Positions 54,548-63,761 of a DNA stretch of 64,000 nucleotides are shown here, in pieces. Made by a program: the position numbers and the translations under genes. The DNA lies in assembly GCF_014647375.1 (NCBI RefSeq), contig NZ_BMPB01000015.1, positions 163,245 to 227,244 on the forward strand. The letters run 5' to 3'. The notes below the pieces were generated by a model. The model had not been told where the DNA came from. It searched no databases and saw only the letters and a program-made list of their open reading frames with translations. This DNA comes from Parabacteroides faecis. GTDB lineage: Bacteria; Bacteroidota; Bacteroidia; Bacteroidales; Tannerellaceae. How positions within the stretch are numbered: position 1 is the first letter of the stretch; each line of letters opens with the position of its first letter.

Positions 54548-56278
54548 ATGTTACAGTCTATTAGTTTAAAGATTAAAACGAAGCTCACCTACGGAATAGG
54601 TCTGCTGTTTGCAATGATCGTCCTGTTGGGCGGTCTGTCGGTAAAGAATATCTACCGTATGTCGGCAGATACGCAGAATATCCTTGCGGATAATTACAAC
54701 ACATTGCTGTATTCCCGCCGTATGTTGGATGCGCTCGAACGCATCAAGACCGACCCGGTGGCACGGAACGAATTTGAAAAGAACCTGGGCCTGCAAAAGG
54801 AGAATATAACAGAGGTGGACGAGAATGCAGCGACCACTCATCTGGTCACACAATATGAATCGATGAAGAAAGACATGAACGATGCTTCCATCCAACGTGT
54901 CCGCATCGCTTTGAACGAGGTGATGAGCCTGAACATGGCTTCTATCTACCGAAAAAGCCAGGTAGCGGAACATACTGCGCATGAAGCGTTGCTATGGATC
55001 TGCATCATCGGTATCACCTGTATTCTGATTGCCTTTGCTTTCCTGATACGTCTCCCGCGATCCATCAATACTCCGATTCGTAAGCTGACAGACGGTATCA
55101 TGGAAATTGCCAACCATAATTATGAGAAGCGTCTCGACCTGGGAAAATACGAGGAATTTACCGAAGTTGCCCAATCGTTCAACCGGATGGCGGAGCGTCT
55201 GACCGAATACCGTAAAAGTACGCTTTCCGATATTATTCAGGGTAAGAAATACATCGAAGCCATCGTAAACAGCATTACCGAACCGATCATCGGCCTGGAT
55301 GGTAACCGTATCATTCTTTTTGCCAACGACGTGGCGTTAACTATCCTCAATCTGAAACGTGAAAATGTGATTGGCAAATCCGCCGCCGAACTCGCTTTAA
55401 AGAACGATCTGTTGCGCCGCCTCGTCCGTGAATTGGTTCAGCCGAACGAAAAGGAAGAACCGCTCAAGATCTATGCCGATAATAAAGAAAGTTATTTCAA
55501 AGTCCAGTATATCCCTATTCATGTAACGGACGACCAGAAAAACGGCAGCCAGTATGTCGGCGACGTAATTCTTCTGAAGAATATCACAGAGTTCAAGGAG
55601 CTCGATTCAGCAAAGACAACCTTCATCTCGACCATCTCCCATGAGCTGAAAACACCTATCTCTGCCATTATGATGAGCCTCAAGCTCCTGGAAGATAACC
55701 GTGTCGGCAATATGAACGACGAGCAAAAGGCGTTGGCTGAAAGTATCAAGGAAAGCAGCGACCGCCTTCTGGAAATAACCGGCGAACTGCTTAAAATGAC
55801 GCAGGTGGAAACCGGTAAACTACAGTTGAACCCGAAGATCACCAAGCCGATCGAACTGATCGACTACGCGATTAAGGCAAACCGTGTGCAAGCGGAGCGG
55901 TTCGGCTGCCACATTGAAGTCGAGTATCCGGAGAAGATCTCCAAGCTGTTTGTCGATAGCGAAAAGATTGCCTGGGTATTGACCAACCTGTTATCGAACG
56001 CCATCCATTACACGCCGGAAAACGGTCGTATCATCATTGGAGCCCGTCAGGAGGGCAAATCCCTGGAGATATTCGTCCGCGATTTCGGTAAAGGCATCGA
56101 TTCCCGTTACCATCAAAGCATCTTCGACCGTTACTTCCGTGTCCCCGGAACCAAAGTGCAGGGTAGCGGCCTCGGACTGGCGATCAGCAAAGACTTTGTC
56201 GAAGCGCATGGCGGTACGATCCGTGTGGAAAGCGAAGTCGGTAAAGGGAGTACGTTCATTATAAAATTTGAAGTCTGA
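54548..56278 (+). CDS. HAMP-PAS sensor histidine kinase, kdp locus
   Basis: A 576-aa membrane kinase: two helices (about 13-32 and 148-170) bracket a periplasmic loop, then HAMP (170-225), PAS (about 235-345), HisKA with His in TISHELKTP (near 362) and HATPase with NLLSNAIHYTPENG, DFGKGID and GSGLGLAIS. It starts 1 bp after the truncated kdpD, so the two are co-expressed. I infer it is the kinase that takes the place of KdpD's missing half. Its likely target is the NtrC-type regulator at 44354, as there is no KdpE. Confidence 0.9.
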   Translation: MLQSISLKIKTKLTYGIGLLFAMIVLLGGLSVKNIYRMSADTQNILADNYNTLLYSRRMLDALERIKTDPVARNEFEKNLGLQKENITEVDENAATTHLVTQYESMKKDMNDASIQRVRIALNEVMSLNMASIYRKSQVAEHTAHEALLWICIIGITCILIAFAFLIRLPRSINTPIRKLTDGIMEIANHNYEKRLDLGKYEEFTEVAQSFNRMAERLTEYRKSTLSDIIQGKKYIEAIVNSITEPIIGLDGNRIILFANDVALTILNLKRENVIGKSAAELALKNDLLRRLVRELVQPNEKEEPLKIYADNKESYFKVQYIPIHVTDDQKNGSQYVGDVILLKNITEFKELDSAKTTFISTISHELKTPISAIMMSLKLLEDNRVGNMNDEQKALAESIKESSDRLLEITGELLKMTQVETGKLQLNPKITKPIELIDYAIKANRVQAERFGCHIEVEYPEKISKLFVDSEKIAWVLTNLLSNAIHYTPENGRIIIGARQEGKSLEIFVRDFGKGIDSRYHQSIFDRYFRVPGTKVQGSGLGLAISKDFVEAHGGTIRVESEVGKGSTFIIKFEV

Positions 56279-56307
56279 TAGTAATTTAGATAACACAGTA
56301 AACAATC

Positions 56308-57651
56308 ATGAAAGTATTGAAATTTGGCGGTACATCTGTTGGCTCAGCCCAACGGATGAAGAACGTCGTATCTATAATCCGTAATGGAGAACCTAAAATT
56401 GTCGTCTTATCAGCTATGTCCGGAACGACCAATTCGCTGGTCGACATCACCCGCTGTTTCTACCGTAAGGAGGCTGATGAAGCAAATAAGATCATCACCC
56501 GTCTGGAGCAGACCTATGCCGGACATATCGAGGATTTATATTCTTCTGTCGCCTATAAGGAAAAGGCTCTGGAACTGGTCATGGAGCGCTTCAACGTAAT
56601 CTGGGCGTTCGCCGATACACCTTTTACCATATTTGATGAGAAAGTGGTCCTGGCACAGGGTGAATTGATCTCGACCGGAATGATGCACTTATACTTGCAG
56701 GAGCAGGGAATAAAATCCGCTTTGCTTCCGGCTCTCGATTTTATGCGGATCAATGCTGATGGAGAACCGGATATGGCATATATCTCAGAGCATCTCAATA
56801 ACCAGCTTTCCCGCTTCCCCGGTACCGGAATCTTCATCACACAGGGTTTCATTTGCCGGAATGCATACGGAGAGACGGACAATCTGCAACGTGGCGGAAG
56901 TGACTATTCCGCTTCCCTGATCGGAGCTGCCATCCATGCTGAAGAAATACAGATATGGACGGATATTGACGGTATGCATAACAACGATCCCCGCGTAGTG
57001 GATCACACGGCACCTGTCCGCCAATTGAATTTTGAAGAGGCAGCGAAGCTCGCATATTTCGGCGCGAAAATACTCCATCCTTTCTGTATCCGCCCGGCAA
57101 AGGATAACAATATCCCTGTCCGCCTGCTAAGCTCTTTGCAGCCGGAGGTTCCCGGAACACTGATCTCCAATACGGCAGAGAAGGGAAGGATCAAGGCGGT
57201 AGCGGCGAAAGATAATATCGTGTTCATTAAGATGAAGTCGTTGAATATTTTACCACCTCATAAGTTCCTGAATGTGGTTTTTGAAACGTTCGCTCTTTAT
57301 AAAACGGCTGTCGACATGGTGACGACATCGGATATCGGTGTCTCTGTGACCATAGATAATCCTGAACATTTACAGGAAATAGTTACAAACCTGGAAAAGT
57401 ATGCAACGATCTATGTGGAAAGGGATATGGTGATCGTATGTGTTGTCGGAGATCTTGAATGGCAGAATGTCGGCTTTGAAGCCCGTATCATAGATGCGTT
57501 AAAAGATATCCCTGTGCGGATGATCTCTTACGGAGGAAGTAGCAGTAACGTCTCGCTGGTTATGAAGTCTGCCGATAAAGCTCGGGCGCTGCAAGCATTA
57601 AGCTCTCGCCTGTTCCCGAAACCGGATGTACCGGAACCTGTCGGTGCATAG
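56308..57651 (+). CDS. lysC: Aspartate kinase
   Basis: A 447-aa aspartokinase, first step of Lys, Thr and Met synthesis. It begins MKVLKFGGTSVGS, with the kinase motif FITQGFICRNAYGETDNLQRGGSDYSAS near 180, and ends with two ACT-type regulatory domains (about 300-440), where amino-acid feedback binds. No homoserine dehydrogenase is fused. It lies 29 bp after the kdp kinase, so read-through from kdp is possible, but its role is unrelated. Confidence 0.95.
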   Translation: MKVLKFGGTSVGSAQRMKNVVSIIRNGEPKIVVLSAMSGTTNSLVDITRCFYRKEADEANKIITRLEQTYAGHIEDLYSSVAYKEKALELVMERFNVIWAFADTPFTIFDEKVVLAQGELISTGMMHLYLQEQGIKSALLPALDFMRINADGEPDMAYISEHLNNQLSRFPGTGIFITQGFICRNAYGETDNLQRGGSDYSASLIGAAIHAEEIQIWTDIDGMHNNDPRVVDHTAPVRQLNFEEAAKLAYFGAKILHPFCIRPAKDNNIPVRLLSSLQPEVPGTLISNTAEKGRIKAVAAKDNIVFIKMKSLNILPPHKFLNVVFETFALYKTAVDMVTTSDIGVSVTIDNPEHLQEIVTNLEKYATIYVERDMVIVCVVGDLEWQNVGFEARIIDALKDIPVRMISYGGSSSNVSLVMKSADKARALQALSSRLFPKPDVPEPVGA

Positions 57652-57658
57652 AAAATAA

Positions 57659-57698
57659 AAGCGTGTCAAAAGAGGCAGACCTCTGTTTTGACACGCTT
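57659..57698. terminator. Strong bidirectional terminator between lysC and mscL
   Basis: AAGCGTGTCAAAA (57659-57671) pairs with TTTTGACACGCTT (57686-57698), with an inner GAGG/CCTC stem. A and T tracts flank it, best for the minus strand. Confidence 0.85.
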
Positions 57699-57736
57699 CC
57701 CTATCTTTGTGGAAACCTTATTCGTAAGGCTTTTGC

Positions 57737-58162
57737 TTATTTCTTTTCTTTCAGTAAGTCACGTATTTCAGTCAGCAACTGAACATCAGCCGGTGGAGCG
57801 GGAGGGGCGGCGGGAGTTTCCTCTGCCTTCTTCTTGTTGAGGGCATTCATCCCTTTTATCATCAGAAAGATTGCAAACGCAATGATGATAAAGTCCAATG
57901 TCACTTGTAAAAAGTTCCCGTAGTTGATGGATACGGCAGGAGTGATTACTTTGTCACCTTCCATTACCGCGTGCTTCAATACGATTTTCAAATCCGTAAA
58001 GTTCACACCACCCACCAGTAACCCTACTGCTGGCATAATAATATCTCCAACGACAGAAGATACGATCTTTCCGAAAGCACCACCGATGATGATACCGACA
58101 GCCATGTCAACGACGTTGCCGCGCATGGCGAACTGCTTAAATTCTTGTAAAAACTTCCCCAT
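57737..58162 (-). CDS. mscL: Large-conductance mechanosensitive channel MscL
   Basis: A 141-aa channel that opens when turgor is too high and releases solutes. Helix 1 starts [27 protein letters not shown], followed by [13 protein letters not shown]; helix 2 is at about 75-100; the C-terminal helix is charged and Pro/Ala-rich before it. The length is typical (about 136). It is single, on the minus strand, between the lysC terminator and hcp. With kdp and proVWX it makes this region rich in osmotic functions. Confidence 0.96.
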   Translation of the reverse strand: MGKFLQEFKQFAMRGNVVDMAVGIIIGGAFGKIVSSVVGDIIMPAVGLLVGGVNFTDLKIVLKHAVMEGDKVITPAVSINYGNFLQVTLDFIIIAFAIFLMIKGMNALNKKKAEETPAAPPAPPADVQLLTEIRDLLKEKK

Positions 58163-58236
58163 ATATATTCGCCTTTTTATGATATAACCATTCTTATCCG
58201 GATTTGGTTGCGAATATACAAAGTTTCGTTAAAATA

Positions 58237-59892
58237 TCAGGCAAGAATCAGTTTTTCAATATCCTCGTCTACAGTGCTGATCGTCCCGATACCGAAGTTC
58301 TCAACCAGTACCTTTGCCACGTTGGGAGAAAGGAAAGCCGGAAGCGTCGGACCCAGGTGAATATTTTTGACTCCAAGACTCAGCAGGGCGAGCAGGACGA
58401 TCACCGCCTTTTGTTCGTACCAGGCGATATTATAGACGATCGGCAGTTGGTTGATATCTTCCAGTCCGAAAGCCTCCTGCAGCTTCATGGCTATAACGGC
58501 AAGTGAATAACTGTCGTTACATTGTCCGGCATCCAATACGCGGGGAATACCGCCTATATCTCCCAATGGCAATTTGTTGTAACGGTATTTGGCACAACCG
58601 GCAGTCAGGATCACGCAGTCGGAGGGTAATTCGCTGGCGAATTCCGTATAATAGTTACGGCTCTTCATACGTCCGTCGCATCCGGCCATCACCACGAACT
58701 TACGGATTGCACCGCTTTTAACGGCATCGATCACTTTATCAGCCAAAGCCATTACCTGGTTATGGGCAAAACCTCCGGTGATCTGTCCATGTTCGATCTC
58801 TTTCGGTGCTGCACAACGTTTGGCATGTGCTATGATCTCTGAAAAGTCTTTTGTTTTACCATCTTCTCTGGAAGGTATATGTTTCCATCCCGGGAAACCG
58901 GTCGAGTTGGTTGTATAGACACGGTCTTTGTAGGAAGCTCCTTCCAGCGGCGGTACGATACAGTTTGTTGTGAACAGGATCGGTCCGTTAAAGCTCTCGA
59001 ACTCTTCCCGTTGCTGCCACCAGGCATTTCCGTAGTTGCCGACAAAATGTTTGTACTTCTTGAAAGCCGGATAATAATTGGCCGGTAACATTTCACTATG
59101 TGTATAAACATCGACTCCGGTTCCTTCTGTCTGTGCAAGCAGTTCTTCCATATCCTTCAGATCATGACCGCTGATAAGGATTGCCGGATTATTGCGGACA
59201 CCGATGTTCACCTGTGTGATTTCCGGGTTACCGTAACTGCTGGTGTTTGCCTTGTCTAATAAAGCCATGGCCTTCACACCATAACTTCCGGTTTCCAGAA
59301 CCAATGCTGTTAATTGCTCTGCGGAAAGGTCTTTTCTTAAAGTTTCCGCCAGGGCATATTGGATAAATCGGTGCAGGTCTTTATCCTCGAATCCCAGGTT
59401 TCCGGCATGTTCCACATAAGCTGCCATGCCTTTCAATCCGTAGATGGTTAGTTCTTTCAACGAACGGATGTCCGGGTTAGCTTCGCGTAAAACACCGACG
59501 GTCAGTGCTTTCCCTTCAAAACTGCTTTCATCGCCTATCCATACCAGTTCGTCGATGACCGGAAGTTCGATTGCCTGTTTGCGGGCTTCTTCCTTTAACC
59601 GGTCTCTTAAAGTGATACCTTCGACAATTCGTTTAGTAATACTTTCTATGTCAAAGTTCGCATTCGTGATTGTAGAGAAAAGGGCATCGACAACGAAGTG
59701 GTCGATATGTGAGGGAATTTCAACTCCGGCGTTCCGTAATAGAGTAGCTACAACGGAAACACCTTTAGTAACAAATAAAAGCAGGTCCATCCGGTTGGCT
59801 GTTTCATCATCTTTTCCACAGACACCTTTGATTGTACAACCTGTACCTTTTGCGGCTTCCTGACACTGAAAACAAAACATTTTTGCATCCAT
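58237..59892 (-). CDS. hcp: Hydroxylamine reductase / hybrid cluster protein Hcp
   Basis: A 551-aa hybrid cluster protein that reduces NO or hydroxylamine and protects against nitrosative stress. The N-terminal Cys motif is C7-x2-C10-x8-C19-x5-C25, the class I type ([4Fe-4S]); facultative E. coli Hcp has longer spacing. Conserved cluster ligands occur later ([11 protein letters not shown]). The reductase partner hcr is not in this window. Its promoter contains a Crp/Fnr palindrome, and a Crp/Fnr gene lies divergent to it. Confidence 0.96.
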   Translation of the reverse strand: MDAKMFCFQCQEAAKGTGCTIKGVCGKDDETANRMDLLLFVTKGVSVVATLLRNAGVEIPSHIDHFVVDALFSTITNANFDIESITKRIVEGITLRDRLKEEARKQAIELPVIDELVWIGDESSFEGKALTVGVLREANPDIRSLKELTIYGLKGMAAYVEHAGNLGFEDKDLHRFIQYALAETLRKDLSAEQLTALVLETGSYGVKAMALLDKANTSSYGNPEITQVNIGVRNNPAILISGHDLKDMEELLAQTEGTGVDVYTHSEMLPANYYPAFKKYKHFVGNYGNAWWQQREEFESFNGPILFTTNCIVPPLEGASYKDRVYTTNSTGFPGWKHIPSREDGKTKDFSEIIAHAKRCAAPKEIEHGQITGGFAHNQVMALADKVIDAVKSGAIRKFVVMAGCDGRMKSRNYYTEFASELPSDCVILTAGCAKYRYNKLPLGDIGGIPRVLDAGQCNDSYSLAVIAMKLQEAFGLEDINQLPIVYNIAWYEQKAVIVLLALLSLGVKNIHLGPTLPAFLSPNVAKVLVENFGIGTISTVDEDIEKLILA

Positions 59893-59930
59893 ACTATTCT
59901 ATAATTTATTGGTTTATATTATTCTGGAAA

Positions 59931-59976
59931 CAAAAGTAAGGTGGTAAGGTTTCTTATATTGTACCAAATGTTACAA
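59931..59976 (-). promoter_or_regulatory. hcp promoter with Fnr/HcpR-like palindrome
   Basis: Minus-strand -7 box TACTTTTG (plus 59931-59938), 38 bp before hcp. TTGTACCAAATGTTACAA (59959-59976, core TGTA-N8-TACA) is centred 29.5 bp upstream of the box, in place of a -33 box. This is a class II activator position, identical to that at nrfH. Confidence 0.75.
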
Positions 59977-60071
59977 ACGTGGATATTTTTTAGATAGACA
60001 CGGTAAAACTTTTAGCAGGATAGGAATGAAAGCAGTATGGGACCTTATATAACTTTGTTTAGTTGCCGATG

Positions 60072-60167
60072 AAAGTTGTTGCCGACAGTGTCAACAATAT
60101 TGTCGACACTGTCGAAAGCTTTGCCGACGCTGTCGATTATTTTGCCGACACTGTCGGCAACAACTTT
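60072..60167. repeat. Cluster of CCGACA-CTGTCGG palindromes between hcp and crp
   Basis: A 21-bp inverted repeat (AAAGTTGTTGCCGACAGTGTC at 60072-60092; complement at 60147-60167) encloses two more copies of a roughly 21-bp unit with the core (C)CGACACTGTCG. Together there are four near-tandem sites. They look like a multi-site operator or a large RNA hairpin. Confidence 0.7.
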
Positions 60168-60232
60168 CCCTTGCAGAAAAAGAAGCTTTCCTCCATATCT
60201 TTTGTTATATTTGCCTGTATATATAATTGAAT

Positions 60233-60901
60233 ATGATAGCTATTCTTTCTAAATCCATCCTATTCCGGGATATTCCGGAATCTGAGATTTCCGCTTTGTT
60301 GGAAACGGCGGCTTACCGGGTTGTTACTTACCGGACAAAAGATGTCGTTGCTTTACAGGGAACGCCCTGTAATCATCTGATGATCGTTTTGAACGGACTT
60401 TTACAAGGGCAAATGGTGAATGATGCAGGTAAACTCGTTGTTATTGAAGAGTTGGAAGCCGCTCAATTATTAGCCCCTGCATTTTTATATGCTCCGAAAA
60501 ATAATCTGCCGGTAAACATTATTGCTATGGAATCGTCGGAGATCTTATTTATTCATCGGGATGATTTTACCGTTTGGATGCAACAGAACAGGCAACTTCT
60601 TCAGAACTTCCTGATGTTGATATCCGGAAGAAGCCATTTCCTGAGCGATAAGATCATGTTCCTGTCCCTGAAGAACATAAAGAATAAGATTGCGGATTAT
60701 TTGTTGCGTAAGTTACCGGATGCATTGTCGACTGTGATTCATTTAACAGAAACACAGCAGGAGATAGCCGATTCGTTCGGTGTTACCCGGCCGTCATTGG
60801 CACGGGCGCTGGCAGAGATGGAGCAGGAGGGAATCATCTCTATAGACAGGAAAGTGGTAAAAGTATGTAATATGCCTGCATTGAAGCAGATGGCACAATA
60901 A
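60233..60901 (+). CDS. Crp/Fnr-family regulator, HcpR-like
   Basis: A 222-aa regulator, starting at ATG 60233 (an in-frame TTG lies 6 bp upstream). N-terminal beta-barrel effector domain (about 15-120) and C-terminal winged helix (ETQQEIADSFGVTRPSLARALAEMEQEG, near 185). No FNR Cys cluster is visible, so a heme (NO-sensing) mode as described for HcpR of Porphyromonas is possible. It is divergent from hcp, the usual HcpR target. It may act on the hcp and nrfH palindromes. The -7 box TATATTTG is near 60207-60214. Confidence 0.85.
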   Translation: MIAILSKSILFRDIPESEISALLETAAYRVVTYRTKDVVALQGTPCNHLMIVLNGLLQGQMVNDAGKLVVIEELEAAQLLAPAFLYAPKNNLPVNIIAMESSEILFIHRDDFTVWMQQNRQLLQNFLMLISGRSHFLSDKIMFLSLKNIKNKIADYLLRKLPDALSTVIHLTETQQEIADSFGVTRPSLARALAEMEQEGIISIDRKVVKVCNMPALKQMAQ

Positions 60902-60946
60902 AAAATAAACCCACAGCTTTCTATTGAAAGGAGCGGGTTTATTTTT
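60901..60946. terminator. Bidirectional terminator after the crp gene
   Basis: AAAAATAAACCC (60901-60912) pairs with GGGTTTATTTTT (60935-60946). It starts at the stop codon of the regulator gene and also serves the converging ferritin-like gene. Confidence 0.8.
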
Positions 60947-60970
60947 CAGTAATTTATACCGGACCAGGTA

Positions 60971-61480
60971 TTACTTTAAGAAAGAACTTTTCATTCTGGC
61001 AATATCTGTCAAGTAGTCTTGCAAATCCTGTTCATGATCTTCTTCCATACCCAGGATATGTTTGGCGATTTCGCAGGTAGTAAAGTCCTTACCGTCTGTG
61101 AATTCGGCGATTTGCTGATATCTGACGATAGCGCAACGTTCAGAAGCGATGTTTTGGTTCAGCAGGCTGACAACGTCAAAATCATTTGGTACGTCATATT
61201 TACATCTTGCCAGTTCAAACCATTGTTTCGGATCGAGAACAGGAACGCCTTCCAGTTCGATGATACGGTCAGCCAACAGTTTTGCGTGACCAAATTCTGA
61301 GATGGCGTGTTTTTCAAATTCAGCCTGTACGTTTGCACGCATAGCACCTTCTGCAACCAAAGCGCCTACCCAATATTGATAGTATGCTAACCATTCTTCT
61401 GATAATGCAGCGTTAAGCTGTGATAATAAACTTTCTACGTCTAGTTTCTGCTGTAGAATCTTAACACTTTCTTTTGCCAT
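60971..61480 (-). CDS. Dps-like ferritin (thioferritin type)
   Basis: A 169-aa protein (start 61480, MAKESVKILQQK; the longer frame from 61525 begins within the promoter repeat). The four-helix ferritin motif is clear: LSEEWLAYYQYW, HAISEFGHAKLLADRI (ExxH), IASERCAIVRYQQI and MEEDHEQDL. Two Cys, in ERC and TTCE, match the Cys pair of DPSL (thioferritin) proteins such as that of Bacteroides fragilis. It mineralises iron with peroxide and protects DNA under oxidative stress. A 15-bp inverted repeat lies over its promoter region. Confidence 0.85.
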   Translation of the reverse strand: MAKESVKILQQKLDVESLLSQLNAALSEEWLAYYQYWVGALVAEGAMRANVQAEFEKHAISEFGHAKLLADRIIELEGVPVLDPKQWFELARCKYDVPNDFDVVSLLNQNIASERCAIVRYQQIAEFTDGKDFTTCEIAKHILGMEEDHEQDLQDYLTDIARMKSSFLK

Positions 61481-61488
61481 AACTGTAA

Positions 61489-61563
61489 AATTTAGTTTAG
61501 TATAATGCTCGTTTGTCTTGTTCAAACAATGCTGCCGGGCGTTTGTTCATACTAAACTAAATT
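61489..61563. promoter_or_regulatory. 15-bp inverted repeat upstream of the Dps-like gene
   Basis: AATTTAGTTTAGTAT (61489-61503) and ATACTAAACTAAATT (61549-61563) are perfect reverse complements, 45 bp apart, starting 8 bp upstream of the start codon. Candidate binding site of a redox regulator or part of the 5' leader. Confidence 0.5.
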
Positions 61564-61594
61564 GAAACAGTAATTTATTATTTTTTCTATTCTG

Positions 61595-62755
61595 TTAGAT
61601 ATACGCTTTCCGATATAGGGTTAAAAGGTCTTCAACGGTGATATCTCTGGGGTTACCAGGTGTACAAACGTCTGCATAAGCAGATTGTGCCAATTGCTCC
61701 AGGTCTTCTTCTTTGACGCCTATTTCGCTTAGTTTTTGAGGAATACCGATTTTGAGGGATAATTTTTTGACTGCTTTTACGGCTGCAACAGCTGCCTCGT
61801 CGTCATTCATCCCTTGTACGTTGCATCCCATTGCCTCAGCTATTTTTTTGTATTTCTCTATGGAAGACGGCATATTATATTCCATAACGTAAGGCAACAA
61901 AAGTGCGTTGGCAACCCCGTGAGGTATATTATAGAATGCTCCCAGCGGATGAGCCATTCCATGTACGGCGCCTAATCCGACATTGCTGAATCCCATACCT
62001 GCTATATACTGGGCAACGGCCATACCGTTCCGTGCTTCCAGATCATGACCGTTTTCTACGGCGGCTGGCAGGTAACGGGCTATCATTTCAATGGCTTTTA
62101 ATTCAAACATGTCCGACATTTCCCAGGCTCCTTTTGTAATATATCCCTCGATCGCATGGGTAAGGGCATCCATTCCGGTTGCTGCGGTTAATGATTTAGG
62201 CATGGAACTCATTAGTTCTGCATCGACAATAGCCAGAACAGGAATATCGTTAGGATCTACACAGACCATCTTTTTGACATTCTCTTCGTCTGTAATGACA
62301 TAGTTGATAGTGACTTCTGCTGCTGTTCCGGCTGTTGTTGGCAATGCAATAACGGGTACGGATTTGTTTTTTGTGTTGGCTACACCTTCCAAGGAAACGA
62401 CGTCAGCGAATTCCGGATTATTGGTGATAATACCTATTGCCTTTGCTGTATCTGTGGGAGAACCTCCGCCTATGGCAATGATGAAATCGGCACCGGAAGC
62501 GGCATAAGCTTTAACTCCGCTCTTTACATTAGTTACTGTCGGGTTTTGTTTAACTTCCGGGAAAATGGAGTAGGGAATAGCTGCCTGCTCCAATACGTCG
62601 GTAATTAATTTTACAACCCCAAATTTTACAAGATCATTGTCTGTAACGATAAATGCTTTCTTCAGATTCCTTCTTTTAACTTCTTCGGGAATAATAGCTC
62701 TTGCCCCCGGGCCAAAGTAAGAAGTTTCATTTAATATGATTCTGTTCATGCTCAT
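61595..62755 (-). CDS. fucO: Iron-dependent alcohol dehydrogenase, lactaldehyde reductase FucO-like
   Basis: A 386-aa group III (iron-containing) alcohol dehydrogenase very similar to E. coli FucO: MNRIILNETSYFG, IGGGSPTDTAKAIGI, IPTTAGTAAEVTINYVITDEE and the metal-binding HAIEGYI, HGMAHPLGAFYN and NIPHGVAN His residues. It reduces lactaldehyde to propanediol with NADH. Start 62755 chosen because a -7 box (minus TACTTTTG at 62792-62799) overlaps the longer frame's start at 62794. A fucP-like symporter is elsewhere in this window. Confidence 0.93.
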   Translation of the reverse strand: MSMNRIILNETSYFGPGARAIIPEEVKRRNLKKAFIVTDNDLVKFGVVKLITDVLEQAAIPYSIFPEVKQNPTVTNVKSGVKAYAASGADFIIAIGGGSPTDTAKAIGIITNNPEFADVVSLEGVANTKNKSVPVIALPTTAGTAAEVTINYVITDEENVKKMVCVDPNDIPVLAIVDAELMSSMPKSLTAATGMDALTHAIEGYITKGAWEMSDMFELKAIEMIARYLPAAVENGHDLEARNGMAVAQYIAGMGFSNVGLGAVHGMAHPLGAFYNIPHGVANALLLPYVMEYNMPSSIEKYKKIAEAMGCNVQGMNDDEAAVAAVKAVKKLSLKIGIPQKLSEIGVKEEDLEQLAQSAYADVCTPGNPRDITVEDLLTLYRKAYI

Positions 62756-62791
62756 ATAGTTTTTCTTTAGGTTATAACTGTAACAGGGGGG

Positions 62792-62799
62792 CAAAAGTA
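62792..62799 (-). promoter_or_regulatory. -7 box of fucO
   Basis: Plus CAAAAGTA reads TACTTTTG on the minus strand, 37 bp upstream of the fucO start at 62755. It decides against the start at 62794. Confidence 0.6.
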
Positions 62800-62882
62800 A
62801 AGCATTGTCTGTTCCTGAAACTTATAAATATGATATTTATGGTTTCAAAACTGACAATGCTTTTATGTTGGGTTATAATGGC

Positions 62883-63761
62883 TTAATCTTCCAGTTTACC
62901 GAACTTACCGGCTGCCAGGTCGATATAGGCTTGTTTCAATTCTGCCACATTATTCATGACAAACGGACCGTAAGCGGCAATAGCTTCTTTGATAGGTTCT
63001 CCGCTCAGGACTAGGATGGTCGCTTTGTTTACAGCCTGGAGGTTGAAACTTTCTCCTTTATTTTCAAATAAGGCAAAATAGTCGGTTGGAACCAGTTCGT
63101 TATTATTGATTTTGACAGAGCCTTCAATAACCAGTATTGCTGTATTGTAATTTGCCGGAAACGAAAAATCGGCATTTCCACCCTTATTCAGTTTTACATT
63201 AAGTAAATGCATGGGAGTAAAAGTGGATGCTATTCCATTTGTTTCCTGATAGCTTCCGGCAATGACTTCGACCAGCCCGGCATTGTCGGGTAATTCAACT
63301 TTCGGTATCTGGCTGTTGACGATAGACTGGTATTTGGGATCAGCCTTTTTATCTTTAGCCGGGAGATTGATCCATAGTTGTACGACATGGAATTCTCCTC
63401 CTTTCTGGCTGAATTGTTCTTCATGGTATTCTTTGTGAAGAACACCGGATGCTGCTGTCATCCACTGGATATCGCCCGGACCGATCACACCGCTGTTTCC
63501 TCTGCTGTCATGGTGGGCAACCTTACCTTTATATACGATCGTGACGGTTTCAAACCCACGATGTGGATGAACTCCGACTCCTCTTGGCTCTTTTCGTGGT
63601 GAAAATTCCATTTTTGCATTATAGTCGAGTAGGATAAAAGGATTCATACGTTCTCTACTTAATTCTTCCAGATGAGGTATGAAGTTATGTACTCTGAATC
63701 CGTCTCCGACCATGTGCGGTGCCGGAGGTGCTATGATACTTTCTACTTTTTTTATTGTCAT
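62883..63761 (-). CDS. Pirin-family cupin protein
   Basis: A 292-aa bicupin of the pirin family. The N-terminal cupin has the metal-binding His residues in GVGVHPHRGFETVTIV and HHDSRG, and a Glu in HKEYHEEQ. Bacterial pirins act as quercetinases or regulators of metabolism. The gene is single, 89 bp downstream of the fucO promoter region, so not in its operon. Of the final 239 bp of the window (63762-64000) I can say only that they hold no clear gene. Confidence 0.9.
   Translation of the reverse strand: MTIKKVESIIAPPAPHMVGDGFRVHNFIPHLEELSRERMNPFILLDYNAKMEFSPRKEPRGVGVHPHRGFETVTIVYKGKVAHHDSRGNSGVIGPGDIQWMTAASGVLHKEYHEEQFSQKGGEFHVVQLWINLPAKDKKADPKYQSIVNSQIPKVELPDNAGLVEVIAGSYQETNGIASTFTPMHLLNVKLNKGGNADFSFPANYNTAILVIEGSVKINNNELVPTDYFALFENKGESFNLQAVNKATILVLSGEPIKEAIAAYGPFVMNNVAELKQAYIDLAAGKFGKLED

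Noticed and set aside
60072-60167. CRISPR-like repeat array
   Set aside because: The units are too short, imperfect and adjacent, with no unique spacers and no cas genes; an operator or hairpin fits better.
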